Source: Desulfamplus magnetovallimortis
GTDB lineage: Bacteria > Desulfobacterota > Desulfobacteria > Desulfobacterales > Desulfobacteraceae
Assembly (NCBI RefSeq): GCF_900170035.1
Contig: NZ_LT828549.1
Location: forward strand, 34,845-98,844
DNA length: 64,000 nucleotides
Reading direction: 5' to 3'
Within the stretch, counting starts at the first letter, position 1, and every line of letters starts with the position of its first letter. Positions 8,289 to 16,599 of the stretch are shown piece by piece. Under the pieces are notes generated by a model. The model saw nothing but the letters and a program-made list of their open reading frames with translations. It made no database searches and had not been told where the DNA came from. The translations under genes were made by a program, and so were the position numbers.

Positions 8289-8794
8289 TACCGTACTTTC
8301 ATTGTGTGTTCACACTTCCCAACCGGATTTTTCCTTTTTGTCTTTTCAATCAGAAGGTGGTGTACGATCTGTTGTTCAGAAGCGTTGCAGACACCCTGCT
8401 AGCATTTGGACATGAGCCAAAATGGGCTGGAGGAAAAATCGGTTTTTCATGGTGCTTCACACCTGGGGTCAGCAGCCCTGTGCATCCTCATATTCATTGC
8501 GTGATCCCCGGCGGAGCCTATGATGAAGCCACCGGAGAGTGGATTCATCACAAGTATGAGCGCAACAATTTTCTCTATCCGGTCAAGGCACTGTCCAGGG
8601 TTTTCCGTGGTAAATTCATTTCCGGGCTGGAAGATGCCTTTTGCCGGGGCGAGTTGAACTTTCCGGAAGAGCTGGCCTCCATGGACGGGTGCGGTAACAT
8701 CCTCAATGGAGATGCCGAAGAGTTCATTGAAATCAGAAGGGAAAGGCAGCAAAATTACGTCAGGAAAACTGTGGAGGTGATGAATTCATCATGA
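8283..8794 (+). pseudogene. IS91/IS801-family transposase fragment
   Basis: An internal piece of a Y2 rolling-circle transposase. VVPYFHCVFTLPN matches the family's VPYFHxVFTLP, and HPHIHCVIPGGA is the conserved histidine block. Later LSRVFRGKFISGLEDAF also fits. The N-terminal zinc region and the C-terminal tyrosine region are absent. Between about 8442 and 8482 the motif MVLHTWGQQP is readable only in another frame, so two compensating frameshifts have scrambled it. It has no visible ends and cannot be mobile on its own. Confidence 0.75.
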
Positions 8795-8862
8795 TTGGAC
8801 AGCCATCAGTCATGTACAATCCCGGAGCATCTTCACGATGTCGTGAAAGTGAATGGGGTGGT

Positions 8863-9195
8863 GTTAGTTCAAAGGCAATTTTCAATGAGAGAAAGCATAT
8901 CCGGATGGGGATTGCCCCTGATTTTGCAGGTTTTCCGGACAAAATGAGCATGGAAAAGCCGAATTCATGCCGGAATTTGTTGACGGGCTGTGCATTGGAT
9001 AGTACAGGAAATATAGTTTTTCTATTAGCAAACAATGTGCCACTGATGGGAAAAACATTGATTTGCGGGGGCTGAAGATAAAATTCGGCTTCATATAACA
9101 AATCGTACCACAGTCAGCCGATTAGGGCTGTGGATGTATCCCAGGCTTTTGCGGCTGACTGTGTACTCAACGTTCTGTGTACTCAACGTTAGCTG
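8863..9195 (+). repeat. ORF-poor integron cassette, copy 2, ending in an attC-like site
   Basis: Near-identical to 5763-6070. It starts at GTTAGTT (8863), a plausible attC R' box of the preceding cassette, and ends with an imperfect palindrome (9093-9195): left arm CGTACCACAGTCAGCCG, right arm CGGCTGACTGTGTACT with one extrahelical base, then CTCAACGTTAGCT. The terminal ACTCAACGTT is tandemly repeated, suggesting a small slippage duplication at the site. No convincing gene lies inside. Confidence 0.7.
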
Positions 9196-9219
9196 TATCA
9201 GGTTGTCAAAGGAAGGCAA

Positions 9220-9876
9220 ATGTTTAAGAACCAGGTTATCGAAAGAATAACAAAAGAGTTTGGAAGCCCAGCTAGAGAAACTGTGAAAGTTACAGCTTGG
9301 GATGTAGGGGAAGACCTGGGTGTGGTGGTACAAACAGACCAGCCAAACAAAGAAAATCAGGCATTTGTATGGTTACCGTACCCGCCAGATTCAGAATCCT
9401 TACCAGAAATCGCCCTTGAGTATGCCGCTGAATCAGGTCGCCACAGCAACACATACCCATCACCAGGCCTTGAAAGGGGAAGACCCGCATTAAAACTGAT
9501 CGTAACCAGTGATGAAGAACTCGATGATTTAATAAGTTATATAAAGGCATTCAAAACCTTTGGCCCACTTCCAGAGTTTAAAGCTATCCCTTCTCCTGAA
9601 GAATCAACGGAGCCCGTTTCAGAAGATAGTTTGATTCGTGTCGATATAGCGGCTATGCCAAAACCTAAGCCGAAAAAACCTAGGAGGGAAGCCATACCTC
9701 GCGCAGTCCAAAGAGAGGTTTGGCAAAGAGATGGTGGTCAGTGCGTCGAATGTAATTCAAAAGCAAAGCTATGTTTCGACCATATAGTGCCTTTTTCAAA
9801 AGGCGGAAGTAACACCGTCCGAAACCTTCAGCTGCTTTGTGAACGCTGTAACCTATCGAAAGGGAACAGAATCTAA
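9220..9876 (+). CDS. HNH endonuclease domain protein in an integron cassette
   Basis: 218 aa. The C-terminal 55 residues form an HNH nuclease finger: REVWQRDGGQCVECNS with CxxC, CFDHIVPFSKGGSNTVRNLQ with the catalytic His and Asn, and LLCERCNLSKGNRI with the second CxxC. The N-terminal 150 residues are acidic and show no family I recognise; a proline/lysine-rich linker (PKPKPKKPRRE) joins the two parts. A good ribosome site, AAGGAAGG, precedes the ATG. It lies exactly between two attC-like sites (9188 and 9943), so it is a textbook single-gene cassette. HNH domains cut DNA; a defence or mobility role is a guess. Confidence 0.8.
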   Translation: MFKNQVIERITKEFGSPARETVKVTAWDVGEDLGVVVQTDQPNKENQAFVWLPYPPDSESLPEIALEYAAESGRHSNTYPSPGLERGRPALKLIVTSDEELDDLISYIKAFKTFGPLPEFKAIPSPEESTEPVSEDSLIRVDIAAMPKPKPKKPRREAIPRAVQREVWQRDGGQCVECNSKAKLCFDHIVPFSKGGSNTVRNLQLLCERCNLSKGNRI

Positions 9877-9877
9877 A

Positions 9878-9950
9878 CAACTAACCAGGCGCTGCACCGG
9901 ACGGCAATTCCGCTAAGCTCCATTGCCGCCGGTGAGCTTTCCGTTAGCCT
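9878..9950 (+). repeat. attC site downstream of the HNH gene
   Basis: A classic layout: CTAACC at the left and GTTAGCC at the right (9943-9949). The inner arms are GGCGCTGCACCGGACGGCAA and TTGCCGCCGGTGAGCTTTCC, which pair with an unpaired base and a short central loop. This is the clearest attC in the window and closely resembles those of known chromosomal integrons. Confidence 0.85.
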
Positions 9951-10080
9951 GCTTAATCTATTGAATTAACAGATTTATCTTTAATATCATTCTGTTAATC
10001 CTGTATAAGCTGCAATTTTTAAGCTCAGTTTTTTGTTTTAATCTTGAGTTTTTAATATAAATCCCACATTGAGCAGGTGA

Positions 10081-10150
10081 TTTTTACCGTGAAAATGGAT
10101 ACACAAATTTTCATATTCGGGGGTGGCTGAGTCACAGCCATTCCGTTTAT
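10081..10150 (+). repeat. Palindromic repeat family B, copy 1, inside the insertion sequence
   Basis: Reads TTTTTACCGTGAAAATGGAT, then TTTTCATATTCGGGGGTGGC, a short hairpin GGCTGAGTCACAGCC, and TTCCGTTTA. The same element recurs at 20963-21030 (minus), 29651-29720, 41370-41438 and 56174-56290 (minus). Its location between the left inverted repeat and the transposase start shows that it inserted into the IS or travels with it. Confidence 0.8.
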
Positions 10151-10206
10151 AAAAAAATGATTTACAATCTCACTGTCTTTAAACCACTACAGAGAAAGCG
10201 ATAAAG

Positions 10207-11844
10207 ATGAAGATGGAATTAGAAATAAGTCGATTAGATCACTATGGTATCGTTGCCGGTGTTATCAAAGATCTGAAGCTGGTAGAACAAATAGATAACC
10301 TGCTGGGAGTCCATGAACAGTCGGAGATCAGCCATGGAGAAGCCATTGCCGGTATGATTCTCAATGGTCTTGGTTTTACAGACCGACCGATTTCCTTAAC
10401 CCCTCAATTTTTTGAAAACAAACCGCTGGAGCTACTATTTCGTCCGGGAGTTCGGGCGGAACATTTCAATCGTTTTAAACTTGGGCGTACTCTGGACAGC
10501 GTTCATGCTTATGGGTGTGAAGCACTATTTGGTCTCCTTGCTGCATCAGTGTGTCGTCAGGAACAAGTAGATTGTAGTTTTGGGTGCGAGGACACGACGA
10601 GTTTTTCCACTACCGGTGAACATTTGCCTGATGAAGATATTGGGGCGATCACGATCACCCATGGATATTCCAAAGATCACAGGCCTGATTTGAAACAAGT
10701 CGTCCTGGAGCTGATGGTTTCTCAAGATGGGGGAATTCCACTTTTAATGAAATGCTGGAGTGGCAATGCTGATGATAATAGTATTTTCCAGCATCGAGCC
10801 AAAGAGCTGATAGAAGCCTGGAAGGATGCGGAAAATCCACGATACCTTATTATGGATTCAAAGGGCTATACCCAAAACAATGCTATCAATTTGAAATCGT
10901 TGAATTTTATCACTCGAATTCCAGAGACAAATGCCCCTGCCAAGGCAACCATTAGTGATGCTTTGAATCAGGATAACTGGGTAATTTGGGATGAAAATAG
11001 AAAATACACCTGTTTTGAAATAGAGCATTATGGCATTGGGCAACGCTGGATTGTTGTTTTTTCAAAAGCCGCTTTGAATCGTTCTGAAAACACCGTGGAA
11101 AAAGCCAGTATCAAAGAAAAAACCAAGATTGACAAGGCTCTCTATCATTTACACGCACAACGCTTTAAAAGTGAGACAGAAGCCCTTGAGGCTCTGAAAA
11201 AAATATGTAAACCGTGGAAATATTACGTTCTGCAAGAGGTTGAAATTGAAGAACACAAAAAGTATTTGAGTACAGGCAGACCTGCTAAAAACAGTCCATT
11301 TGAACTTGAGTATATGATTAAGTGTAAAGTAGAGAAAGATTTGGAACGAATCGATAAAATCATAAAAGAAAAGGCCTGTTTTATAATTGGTAGCAATATT
11401 CCACAAACTGAATTAGACGATCTTGAAGTGCTTCAAGGCTATCAAGGGCAGGATCATGTTGAGAAAGGTTTCGGATTTATAAAAAGCCCGTTATGTTTTG
11501 CCTCATCATTTTTTCTGGAAAAAGCAAGCAGAATCGAAGCTTTGATAATGGTAATGACTTTAGCTCTACTTGTTTACACAACTGCACAGAGGCGCTTGAG
11601 AACAGCATTGGATCACGTGGATGAAACTATTCCCAATCAGATTAAGCAGCCCAGCAAGCGTCCTACTATGAGATGGATTTTTCAACTTTTGGAGGGGATC
11701 AATCATGTTGTGATAAGGGAGGGGAAGCAGATTAAAGTAATGTTAGAAGGCCTCAATGAGTTACGCAGAAGAATATTATCATTATTAGGGACTTCTGTTG
11801 CAGCAATATATCAAGTAAAGCCTCGAGTTGAGATGGCTTTGTAA
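10207..11844 (+). CDS. IS1634-family transposase
   Basis: 545 aa, apparently full length. IS4-superfamily features: the first catalytic Asp in CSFGCEDTTSFSTTGEH (near residue 130), a DDNSIFQHRAKELI segment, the second Asp in RYLIMDSKGYT (near 218), and a late QGQDHVEKGFGFIKSPL block containing the Glu of the YREK-like region (near 420). A C-terminal hydrophobic helix (EALIMVMTLALLVYTTAQ) is also typical. It catalyses cut-and-paste transposition. All motifs are unbroken, so this is the one plausibly active transposase in the island. ATG at 10207; a second ATG follows two codons later. Confidence 0.85.
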   Translation: MKMELEISRLDHYGIVAGVIKDLKLVEQIDNLLGVHEQSEISHGEAIAGMILNGLGFTDRPISLTPQFFENKPLELLFRPGVRAEHFNRFKLGRTLDSVHAYGCEALFGLLAASVCRQEQVDCSFGCEDTTSFSTTGEHLPDEDIGAITITHGYSKDHRPDLKQVVLELMVSQDGGIPLLMKCWSGNADDNSIFQHRAKELIEAWKDAENPRYLIMDSKGYTQNNAINLKSLNFITRIPETNAPAKATISDALNQDNWVIWDENRKYTCFEIEHYGIGQRWIVVFSKAALNRSENTVEKASIKEKTKIDKALYHLHAQRFKSETEALEALKKICKPWKYYVLQEVEIEEHKKYLSTGRPAKNSPFELEYMIKCKVEKDLERIDKIIKEKACFIIGSNIPQTELDDLEVLQGYQGQDHVEKGFGFIKSPLCFASSFFLEKASRIEALIMVMTLALLVYTTAQRRLRTALDHVDETIPNQIKQPSKRPTMRWIFQLLEGINHVVIREGKQIKVMLEGLNELRRRILSLLGTSVAAIYQVKPRVEMAL

Positions 11845-12204
11845 AGAGTTAATGGCTCTTTGTGGCTATTTGATTACAAAAGTTAATCAACGAATCTTGA
11901 AAATAAAAAATTATCATTTTTTTAAATTTTAAATGGTTATGATTGAAGAATGCCTGTTTGATTGAGATACATAAGATAGTCGAAATTTAATTTTAAAAAG
12001 GTTATTTATATTCAAATGTATTATCAAAAGAAATTAACGAACAATTCAGAAAAAGGATGAGGCTACCTGCTCAATATAGGTAAATGATGTTCTATCAAAA
12101 TATATCATTTGATTTGAAAAGCAGAACAACGTTAATAACTTACGAAGTCTGATTTTTTAGTTTGAGATCAGCCTTCCAAAAATATAAAGAAAGTATGGTG
12201 ATAT

Positions 12205-12513
12205 ATGTTGAATTTAAAACTGAATATTCAGCCCCAGACTGAAAAAAGATTGAAAAGAATTCTGACATACACCCAGGATGAGGAAATATTTGTTCAGAAT
12301 ATTATTGAATATCAGATTAAGGAATTACAGAAAGGTATAATGAATCTCCGATTGGATATGAAAGAGTTCGAAGAAAAATACAGAATGTCATCTGACGAAT
12401 TTTATCATAAATTTGAGCAGGGCATATCTGGAGATGACGAAGATTTTATTGTGTGGTCGGGAATCTATGAAATGTTCTGTGAAAATGAGAAAAAACTCAG
12501 TGAACTGATATGA
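12205..12513 (+). CDS. Small partner (likely antitoxin) of the TumE-like toxin
   Basis: 102 aa, highly charged and helical. It begins LNLKLNIQPQTEKRLKRIL and contains the EEIFVQNIIEYQIKELQKGI segment that typifies small proteins encoded upstream of TumE-like toxins. No DNA-binding motif is obvious. Its stop codon overlaps the start of the next gene (ATGA), showing translational coupling, as in toxin-antitoxin operons. The pair lies in the cassette that ends with the attC at 12891. Confidence 0.65.
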   Translation: MLNLKLNIQPQTEKRLKRILTYTQDEEIFVQNIIEYQIKELQKGIMNLRLDMKEFEEKYRMSSDEFYHKFEQGISGDDEDFIVWSGIYEMFCENEKKLSELI

Positions 12514-12878
12514 TCGAAAAATATTTTTTACAGCTTGAGCATATTATTCAGCAATTTTCGAATATTCGATCTCTTACTCTGAAGAAAAAGATTTATAATA
12601 CCAGGCAGGGGTATATTACAGGATCAGTCATCTTTGAAAACGGTTATAGACTGGATTTTACAGAAGTCAGAAATACCGATTTAAAATCCAAAATAAAGTA
12701 CCGTTATCAGTATATGAACGAATTAATGGAACAAATTTTCCGCTATGATAATGCTCCTCATCATTCCAATATTAATACTTTTCCTCACCATAAACATGAA
12801 AAAGAAGAGATTAAAGAGAGTGGTGAACCTACACTTTCTGACGTACTTACTGAGATTGCCGGAATTCAACGAAAATAG
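12510..12878 (+). CDS. TumE-like (DUF6516-type) toxin
   Basis: 122 aa. The histidine-rich C-terminal motif FRYDNAPHH followed by TFPHHKH, after a beta-rich core (GYRLDFTEVRNTDLKSKIKY), fits the TumE/DUF6516 family of toxin-antitoxin components. The biochemical target is not settled from sequence. The start overlaps the upstream stop by 4 nt. The gene ends 12 nt before an attC-like site, so the toxin pair is the complete content of one cassette, apart from the IS inserted upstream. Confidence 0.65.
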   Translation: MIEKYFLQLEHIIQQFSNIRSLTLKKKIYNTRQGYITGSVIFENGYRLDFTEVRNTDLKSKIKYRYQYMNELMEQIFRYDNAPHHSNINTFPHHKHEKEEIKESGEPTLSDVLTEIAGIQRK

Positions 12879-12890
12879 CAAAATACAGCA

Positions 12891-12975
12891 GGCTAACCCG
12901 GCGCTGAACTCGGACGCAAAAGGGTTCCGGTCGCTAGCGCTCCCTCCAACCTTTTGCGCCGGTTAGCTTAGCGTG
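12891..12975 (+). repeat. attC-like site after the TumE pair, interrupted at its right end
   Basis: Left part GGCTAACCCGGCGCTGAACT, right part GCGCCGGTTAGCTTAGC; the arms CGGACGCAAAAGG and CCTTTTGCGCCG pair with one extra base, enclosing a CGGTCGCTAGCGC inner palindrome. The expected terminal GTTRRRY is replaced by GTGTGCG at 12973, which is where a group II intron 5' end appears to begin. Confidence 0.75.
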
Positions 12976-13585
12976 TGCGACACGAAGTCGCATAAATATT
13001 TGTTATACTTGAATAACTTCATGATATAACCTGATGTTCTGCCATCAGTATCCTACCCACTGAATAAAGAGCGTGGGGACAGAGGAAGCCTCATCTTCGG
13101 ATGGTCACCAAACCGTGAGGGGCGGTGGCGACTGCGAGCACCAATGCGGTCGGGAGCCAGGATTGAGTGATATGGCTAACATATGTGAATCACTGATAAA
13201 GATCGTCAGCTAAAACAGACAAAAGGTGCTGATATGCCTGAACCAAAATGGTAAGCGGTCAGGTTCGGGACGTGCGCTTTGTCCCGACGCAGATGTAGTA
13301 CCGTCGGTCGAAAAGTGGAGCCTAAGTCACTTGTAAGGTATTTATGCGGAACGTGGTAAGCCCGATTGTCTCCATATCTTAATAGATGTGGAAACCGAAC
13401 CGTAAGGGGAGGCCATGGGCAAGCGGGTATGGGATTTCGGAGGAAGCGAATGCCATGCTGTAATGGTGTGGATATGGGTTCAAACTTTGCCCAAACCTGA
13501 AAGGGTGCAGACTTCCGGATGGTCTTTCATCACAAGATAGCCTGAGAACGGCACAGAAACAGGAAATCGTAGATTGGGAACAGCC

Positions 13586-14125
13586 ATGAAAGCTGTTGGC
13601 GCGAGCCTGAGTAATTCGATGGAAATAGAATGGCACACCATCAACTGGAATTGTGCCCATCGAAACGTGCGTCGCCTACAGGTGCGTATTGTGAAGGCTT
13701 TTAAGGAAGGGAAGCACAGGCTTGTCAGAGCCTTGCAATATATCCTGACCTGTTCGCTTGGCGGCCGTGCCCTGGCAGTCAGGCGTATAACAGAAAACAA
13801 AGGCAAAAGAACAGCGGGTATTGACGGAGAACTTTGGAATACCCCAAAACAGAAAACAGAAGCGGTTCAAGAATTAAGAAAGAAAGGATACAAAGTAAAC
13901 CCACTCAGAAGAATTTATATTCCAAAGAGCAATGGTAAAAGAAGGCCGCTTGGGATACCGACCATGAAAGATAGAGCCATGCAGGCACTATGGAAATTAG
14001 CGGTAGATCCCATAGCCGAAATGGAAGCAGATCCCAATTCTTATGGTTTCAGGGAATGCCGAAGTACAGCAGATGCAATGGAGCAATGCTTTATATGTCT
14101 GGGTCGTACAACATCGGCACAATGA
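13586..14125 (+). pseudogene. Group II intron reverse transcriptase, N-terminal fragment
   Basis: About 180 codons from ATG 13586. RT domain 0/1-2 motifs are present: ENKGKRTAGIDGELW, YIPKSNGKRRPLGIPTMKDR, MEADPNSYGFRECRSTADA. The frame stops in ICLGRTTSAQ, before the YADD catalytic motif, the thumb and the maturase domain; a full protein would be about 450-600 aa. The break coincides with the start of the second intron copy. It cannot be an active enzyme. Confidence 0.8.
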
Positions 14126-14437
14126 TGGTAAGGGGTATGGTTGTGATGCTCGGGTTTCATCATACGTGATCTAAAATTCCCCCGGCGGATAGACGGACGC
14201 TAACCCATCGTGTAATATCAGTGGAACAGGGTAAGCCCAATTGTCTCCATTTAAGTATGGAAAGCAAGCCGCAAGGTGAGCCCATAGGCAAGTGGGTAAA
14301 GGAGGTCGGAGAAAGCAAATGCCGTTATGTAATGTAGCGTATAGAGGGTTATCCCTTATCACGAAAGTGAGCAGACTTCCGGCAGGTGTTGAATCACGGG
14401 AAATGTTTGGATGATTGTATCTTAATGGTGAGGATAG

Positions 14438-15614
14438 ATGATGACTGCTATAGCCATTGACGGCCTTAAGAACTTTGATTTTGCGTGGAAATCCATTAAC
14501 TGGAAAGCTATGCAAAACAATGTAAATCGTTTACAGGCACGTATCGTGAAGGCAGTAAAGGAAGGGAGCAAGGAAAAAGTTCGCAGCCTGCAACGTCTGT
14601 TATCCATGTCATTTTCAGCTAAAGTATTAGCAGTAAAACGGGTATCAGAAAACAAGGGTAAGCGGACACCAGGTGTCGATAATCGACTACTTGACTCGGC
14701 AAAGAAGAAACTGCATCAGGTTTTAACTTTAAACCGTGCAGGGTATCACTCCCAGCCATTAAAACGAGTATATATCCCCAAAAAGAGCGGAAAGAAAAGG
14801 CCGCTGGGCATTCCTGTCATGAAAGACAGATCGGAGCAAGCCCTGGAATTACAAGGACTTGACCCTGTGTCAGAATGCAAGGCAGATTGTCACTCTTATG
14901 GATTCCGTAAAATGAGATCCACTCAAGACGCCATGGGAGCCTGTTATAACGCTTTAAGGCGTAAAGGCAGTGCAGACTGGGTACTTGAGGGGGATATTAA
15001 AAGTTGCTTTGATTGTATCTCCCATGAATGGATGCTTGATAACATCCCGATGCACAAACAAAAACTCAAAATATGGCTGAAATCCGGTTATCTTGAAAGG
15101 GGAATGTTTCATCCCACAAAGGAAGGTACTCCGCAAGGTGGTATTATTTCACCTGTACTGGCCAATATGGCACTTGATGGAATGGAGGAATTGCTGAAAC
15201 GCAACTTCAGGAGACAAGAGAAAATCCATATGGTTAGATATGCGGATGACTTTGTAATAACCGGAAACTCCAAAGAACTGCTTCAATACGCTGTAAAACC
15301 TCTATTGGTGCGATTCCTTAAGGAAAGAGGATTGACTTTGTCAGCAGAAAAGACCCTGATTACTCATATTGACGAGGGATTTGATTTACCGTCATGTGGT
15401 CAGTTCAGAAGTATTTGGTAAGATTGATCATGCAATATGGAATTTTACATGGCGTTGGAGTCGCAGAAGGCATCCCAATTTAGGAGGCTTGGGAGTGGTA
15501 ACACTCCCCGGCTATCCGACACGGCGTGCCAGAATGCTCGTTAAATTAAATCTGTCCCCGCCACCGCTCACTTATGGGTTCGGCTTTTCAAAATCAAAGT
15601 GCACGAGTTATTAA
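14438..15614 (+). pseudogene. Group II intron reverse transcriptase with deleted maturase core
   Basis: The frame from 14438 keeps RT motifs through YIPKKSGKKRPLGIPVMKDR, GDIKSCFDCISHEWML, GTPQGGIISPVLANMAL and the catalytic MVRYADDFVITG. At about 15384 the expected GFDFLG continuation is joined directly to the far end of domain X, YRHVVSSEVFGKIDHAIW followed by RWSRRRHPN, in another frame (15369-15614). So about 100 codons of maturase have been deleted, with a frame change. Polymerase residues survive but splicing support is lost. The two RT copies have clearly diverged from each other. Confidence 0.8.
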
Positions 15615-15620
15615 AAAAAA

Positions 15621-15806
15621 TTGCAACTAGTTTTTTCTATTTGCAGCAATTCTAATTATGACTTTTAATCAATTCCTTTGGCGTGTAACTATCTGAAATC
15701 ACATTGATGAAAATTATCATTTTCTTGGTTTTAAACGCATCTGACTCCAAAATTAGAATTGCTGTTCTATTTGACTTAATATCGTATAAACATTATATTT
15801 GTATTC
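15621..15806 (+). other. Short intergenic region before higBA
   Basis: AT-rich; no gene seen. It presumably holds the toxin operon promoter and the left edge of that cassette, but no attC or clear promoter is resolved. Confidence 0.4.
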
Positions 15807-16163
15807 ATGACTTGGGAAATATTATTCAGCGAGGAATACGAAAGTTGGTTCAAAAAGTTACCTCAAAGGCACAAGGTTGCCATCGCAACAGATTTAGAAG
15901 TGTTGCGAGATATTGGGCCAATGCTTGGGCGGCCTCACGTAGATCAAATTAAGGGTTCTAAATTCAAGAATTTAAAAGAATTGCGAACAAAAGTTCCTGG
16001 CCATGTTTATAGGAGCCTCTTTGCCTTTGATCCAGAACGTAAGGCTATCATGTTAAGTGGTGGAGATAAAAAGGGGAAGAATCAGGATCAATTTTACAAA
16101 CAGCTTATTGCTCAAGCTGAAGTTGTTTTTGAAAATCATATAAAATCACTCCAAAACAAGTAA
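15807..16163 (+). CDS. higB: HigB-like (RelE superfamily, phage Gp49-type) toxin
   Basis: 118 aa. WEILFSEEYESWFKKLPQRH near the N-terminus, then LGRPHVDQIKGSKFKNLKEL and a late VYRSLFAFDPERKAIMLSGG with KKGKNQDQFYK: the pattern of HigB/DUF891 ribosome-dependent mRNA interferases. Arg and Lys residues near the C-terminal strand are consistent with RNA cleavage. The antitoxin gene follows 10 nt later, the reversed order (toxin first) that is typical of higBA. The position in the cassette array fits the known enrichment of toxin-antitoxin genes in chromosomal integrons. Confidence 0.85.
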   Translation: MTWEILFSEEYESWFKKLPQRHKVAIATDLEVLRDIGPMLGRPHVDQIKGSKFKNLKELRTKVPGHVYRSLFAFDPERKAIMLSGGDKKGKNQDQFYKQLIAQAEVVFENHIKSLQNK

Positions 16164-16173
16164 TGGTGATATT

Positions 16174-16482
16174 ATGAAAAATTTAGATAATATAATTCAA
16201 GAAAATTTTTCAAGTAAGGAAAGAGCCGAAATACGGCTGAAATCTAAAGAGAAAATTGCATCAATTCGTTTACAACAAGTTCGAAAATCATATAATATAA
16301 CACAAAAAGAACTGGCAAAAGCGATGGGATTGTCACAGTCGGCATTGTCAGAACTCGAAAGGCGTCCTAATATTACCTTAAATGCAATGCAACGCTATGT
16401 TGAAGCTTTAGGAGGACATCTTGAAATTAAAGCAATTTTTAAAGAAGGAAAGTCAAAAATTACCGGAATAGATATAATTTAA
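16174..16482 (+). CDS. higA: HigA-like XRE-family antitoxin
   Basis: 102 aa. A helix-turn-helix of the Cro/XRE type occupies residues about 36-70 (SYNITQKELAKAMGLSQSAL followed by SELERR), with the helix-swapped continuation ALGGHLEIKAIF. It should bind and neutralise HigB and repress the operon promoter. GGTGA serves as ribosome site 8 nt before the ATG. It is intact in length for this family. Confidence 0.85.
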   Translation: MKNLDNIIQENFSSKERAEIRLKSKEKIASIRLQQVRKSYNITQKELAKAMGLSQSALSELERRPNITLNAMQRYVEALGGHLEIKAIFKEGKSKITGIDII

Positions 16483-16514
16483 AACATAGCTGACCTTAGA
16501 TATTCTAGGCCACT

Positions 16515-16592
16515 AATAGGCAAAAACCGGATGCCAAACCCCAAAATGCACCTGACAAAAGCCGCAGGCACTTTTTGTAATCCGGGTTTTAA
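16515..16592 (+). repeat. Imperfect palindrome after higA, possible disrupted attC
   Basis: AAAAACCGGAT at the left pairs with AATCCGGGTTTT at the right around an inner TGCACCTG/CAGGCA hairpin. It has the size and position of a cassette-end site, but clear R boxes are missing and the REP element starts 8 nt later, so the site may have been cut by that insertion. Confidence 0.4.
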
Positions 16593-16599
16593 TGAGAGA

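Larger units (their letters stand above)
10063..12080 (+). mobile_element. Complete IS1634-type insertion sequence with 5-bp target duplication
   Basis: Imperfect terminal inverted repeats: CCCACATTGAGCAGGT at 10063-10078 and ACCTGCTCAATATAGG at 12065-12080. They are flanked on both sides by TAAAT (10058-10062 and 12081-12085), a target-site duplication. The 2018-bp element holds one intact transposase gene. It was inserted inside the integron cassette that carries the TumE-type pair, between attC 9943 and gene 12205. Confidence 0.8.
12973..15620 (+). mobile_element. Degenerate composite of two group II intron copies
   Basis: The segment opens with GTGTGCGAC, fitting the GUGYG 5' consensus of group II introns, followed by about 600 nt of GC-rich structured RNA-like sequence and an intron reverse-transcriptase frame. 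That frame is cut at about 14117. From there a second intron's ribozyme region (14117-14437) resumes with blocks such as GGTAAGCCCAATTGTCTCC, which parallel 13355-13375, and leads to a second RT. The composite ends in broken sequence near 15620 with no recognisable domain V/VI or 3' junction. Confidence 0.65.

Noticed and set aside
12973..15620. Reverse transcriptase genes considered as part of a diversity-generating retroelement or retron
   Set aside because: Motifs and the flanking GUGYG-type structured region are those of group II introns; no template/variable repeat pair and no msr/msd-like region is seen.
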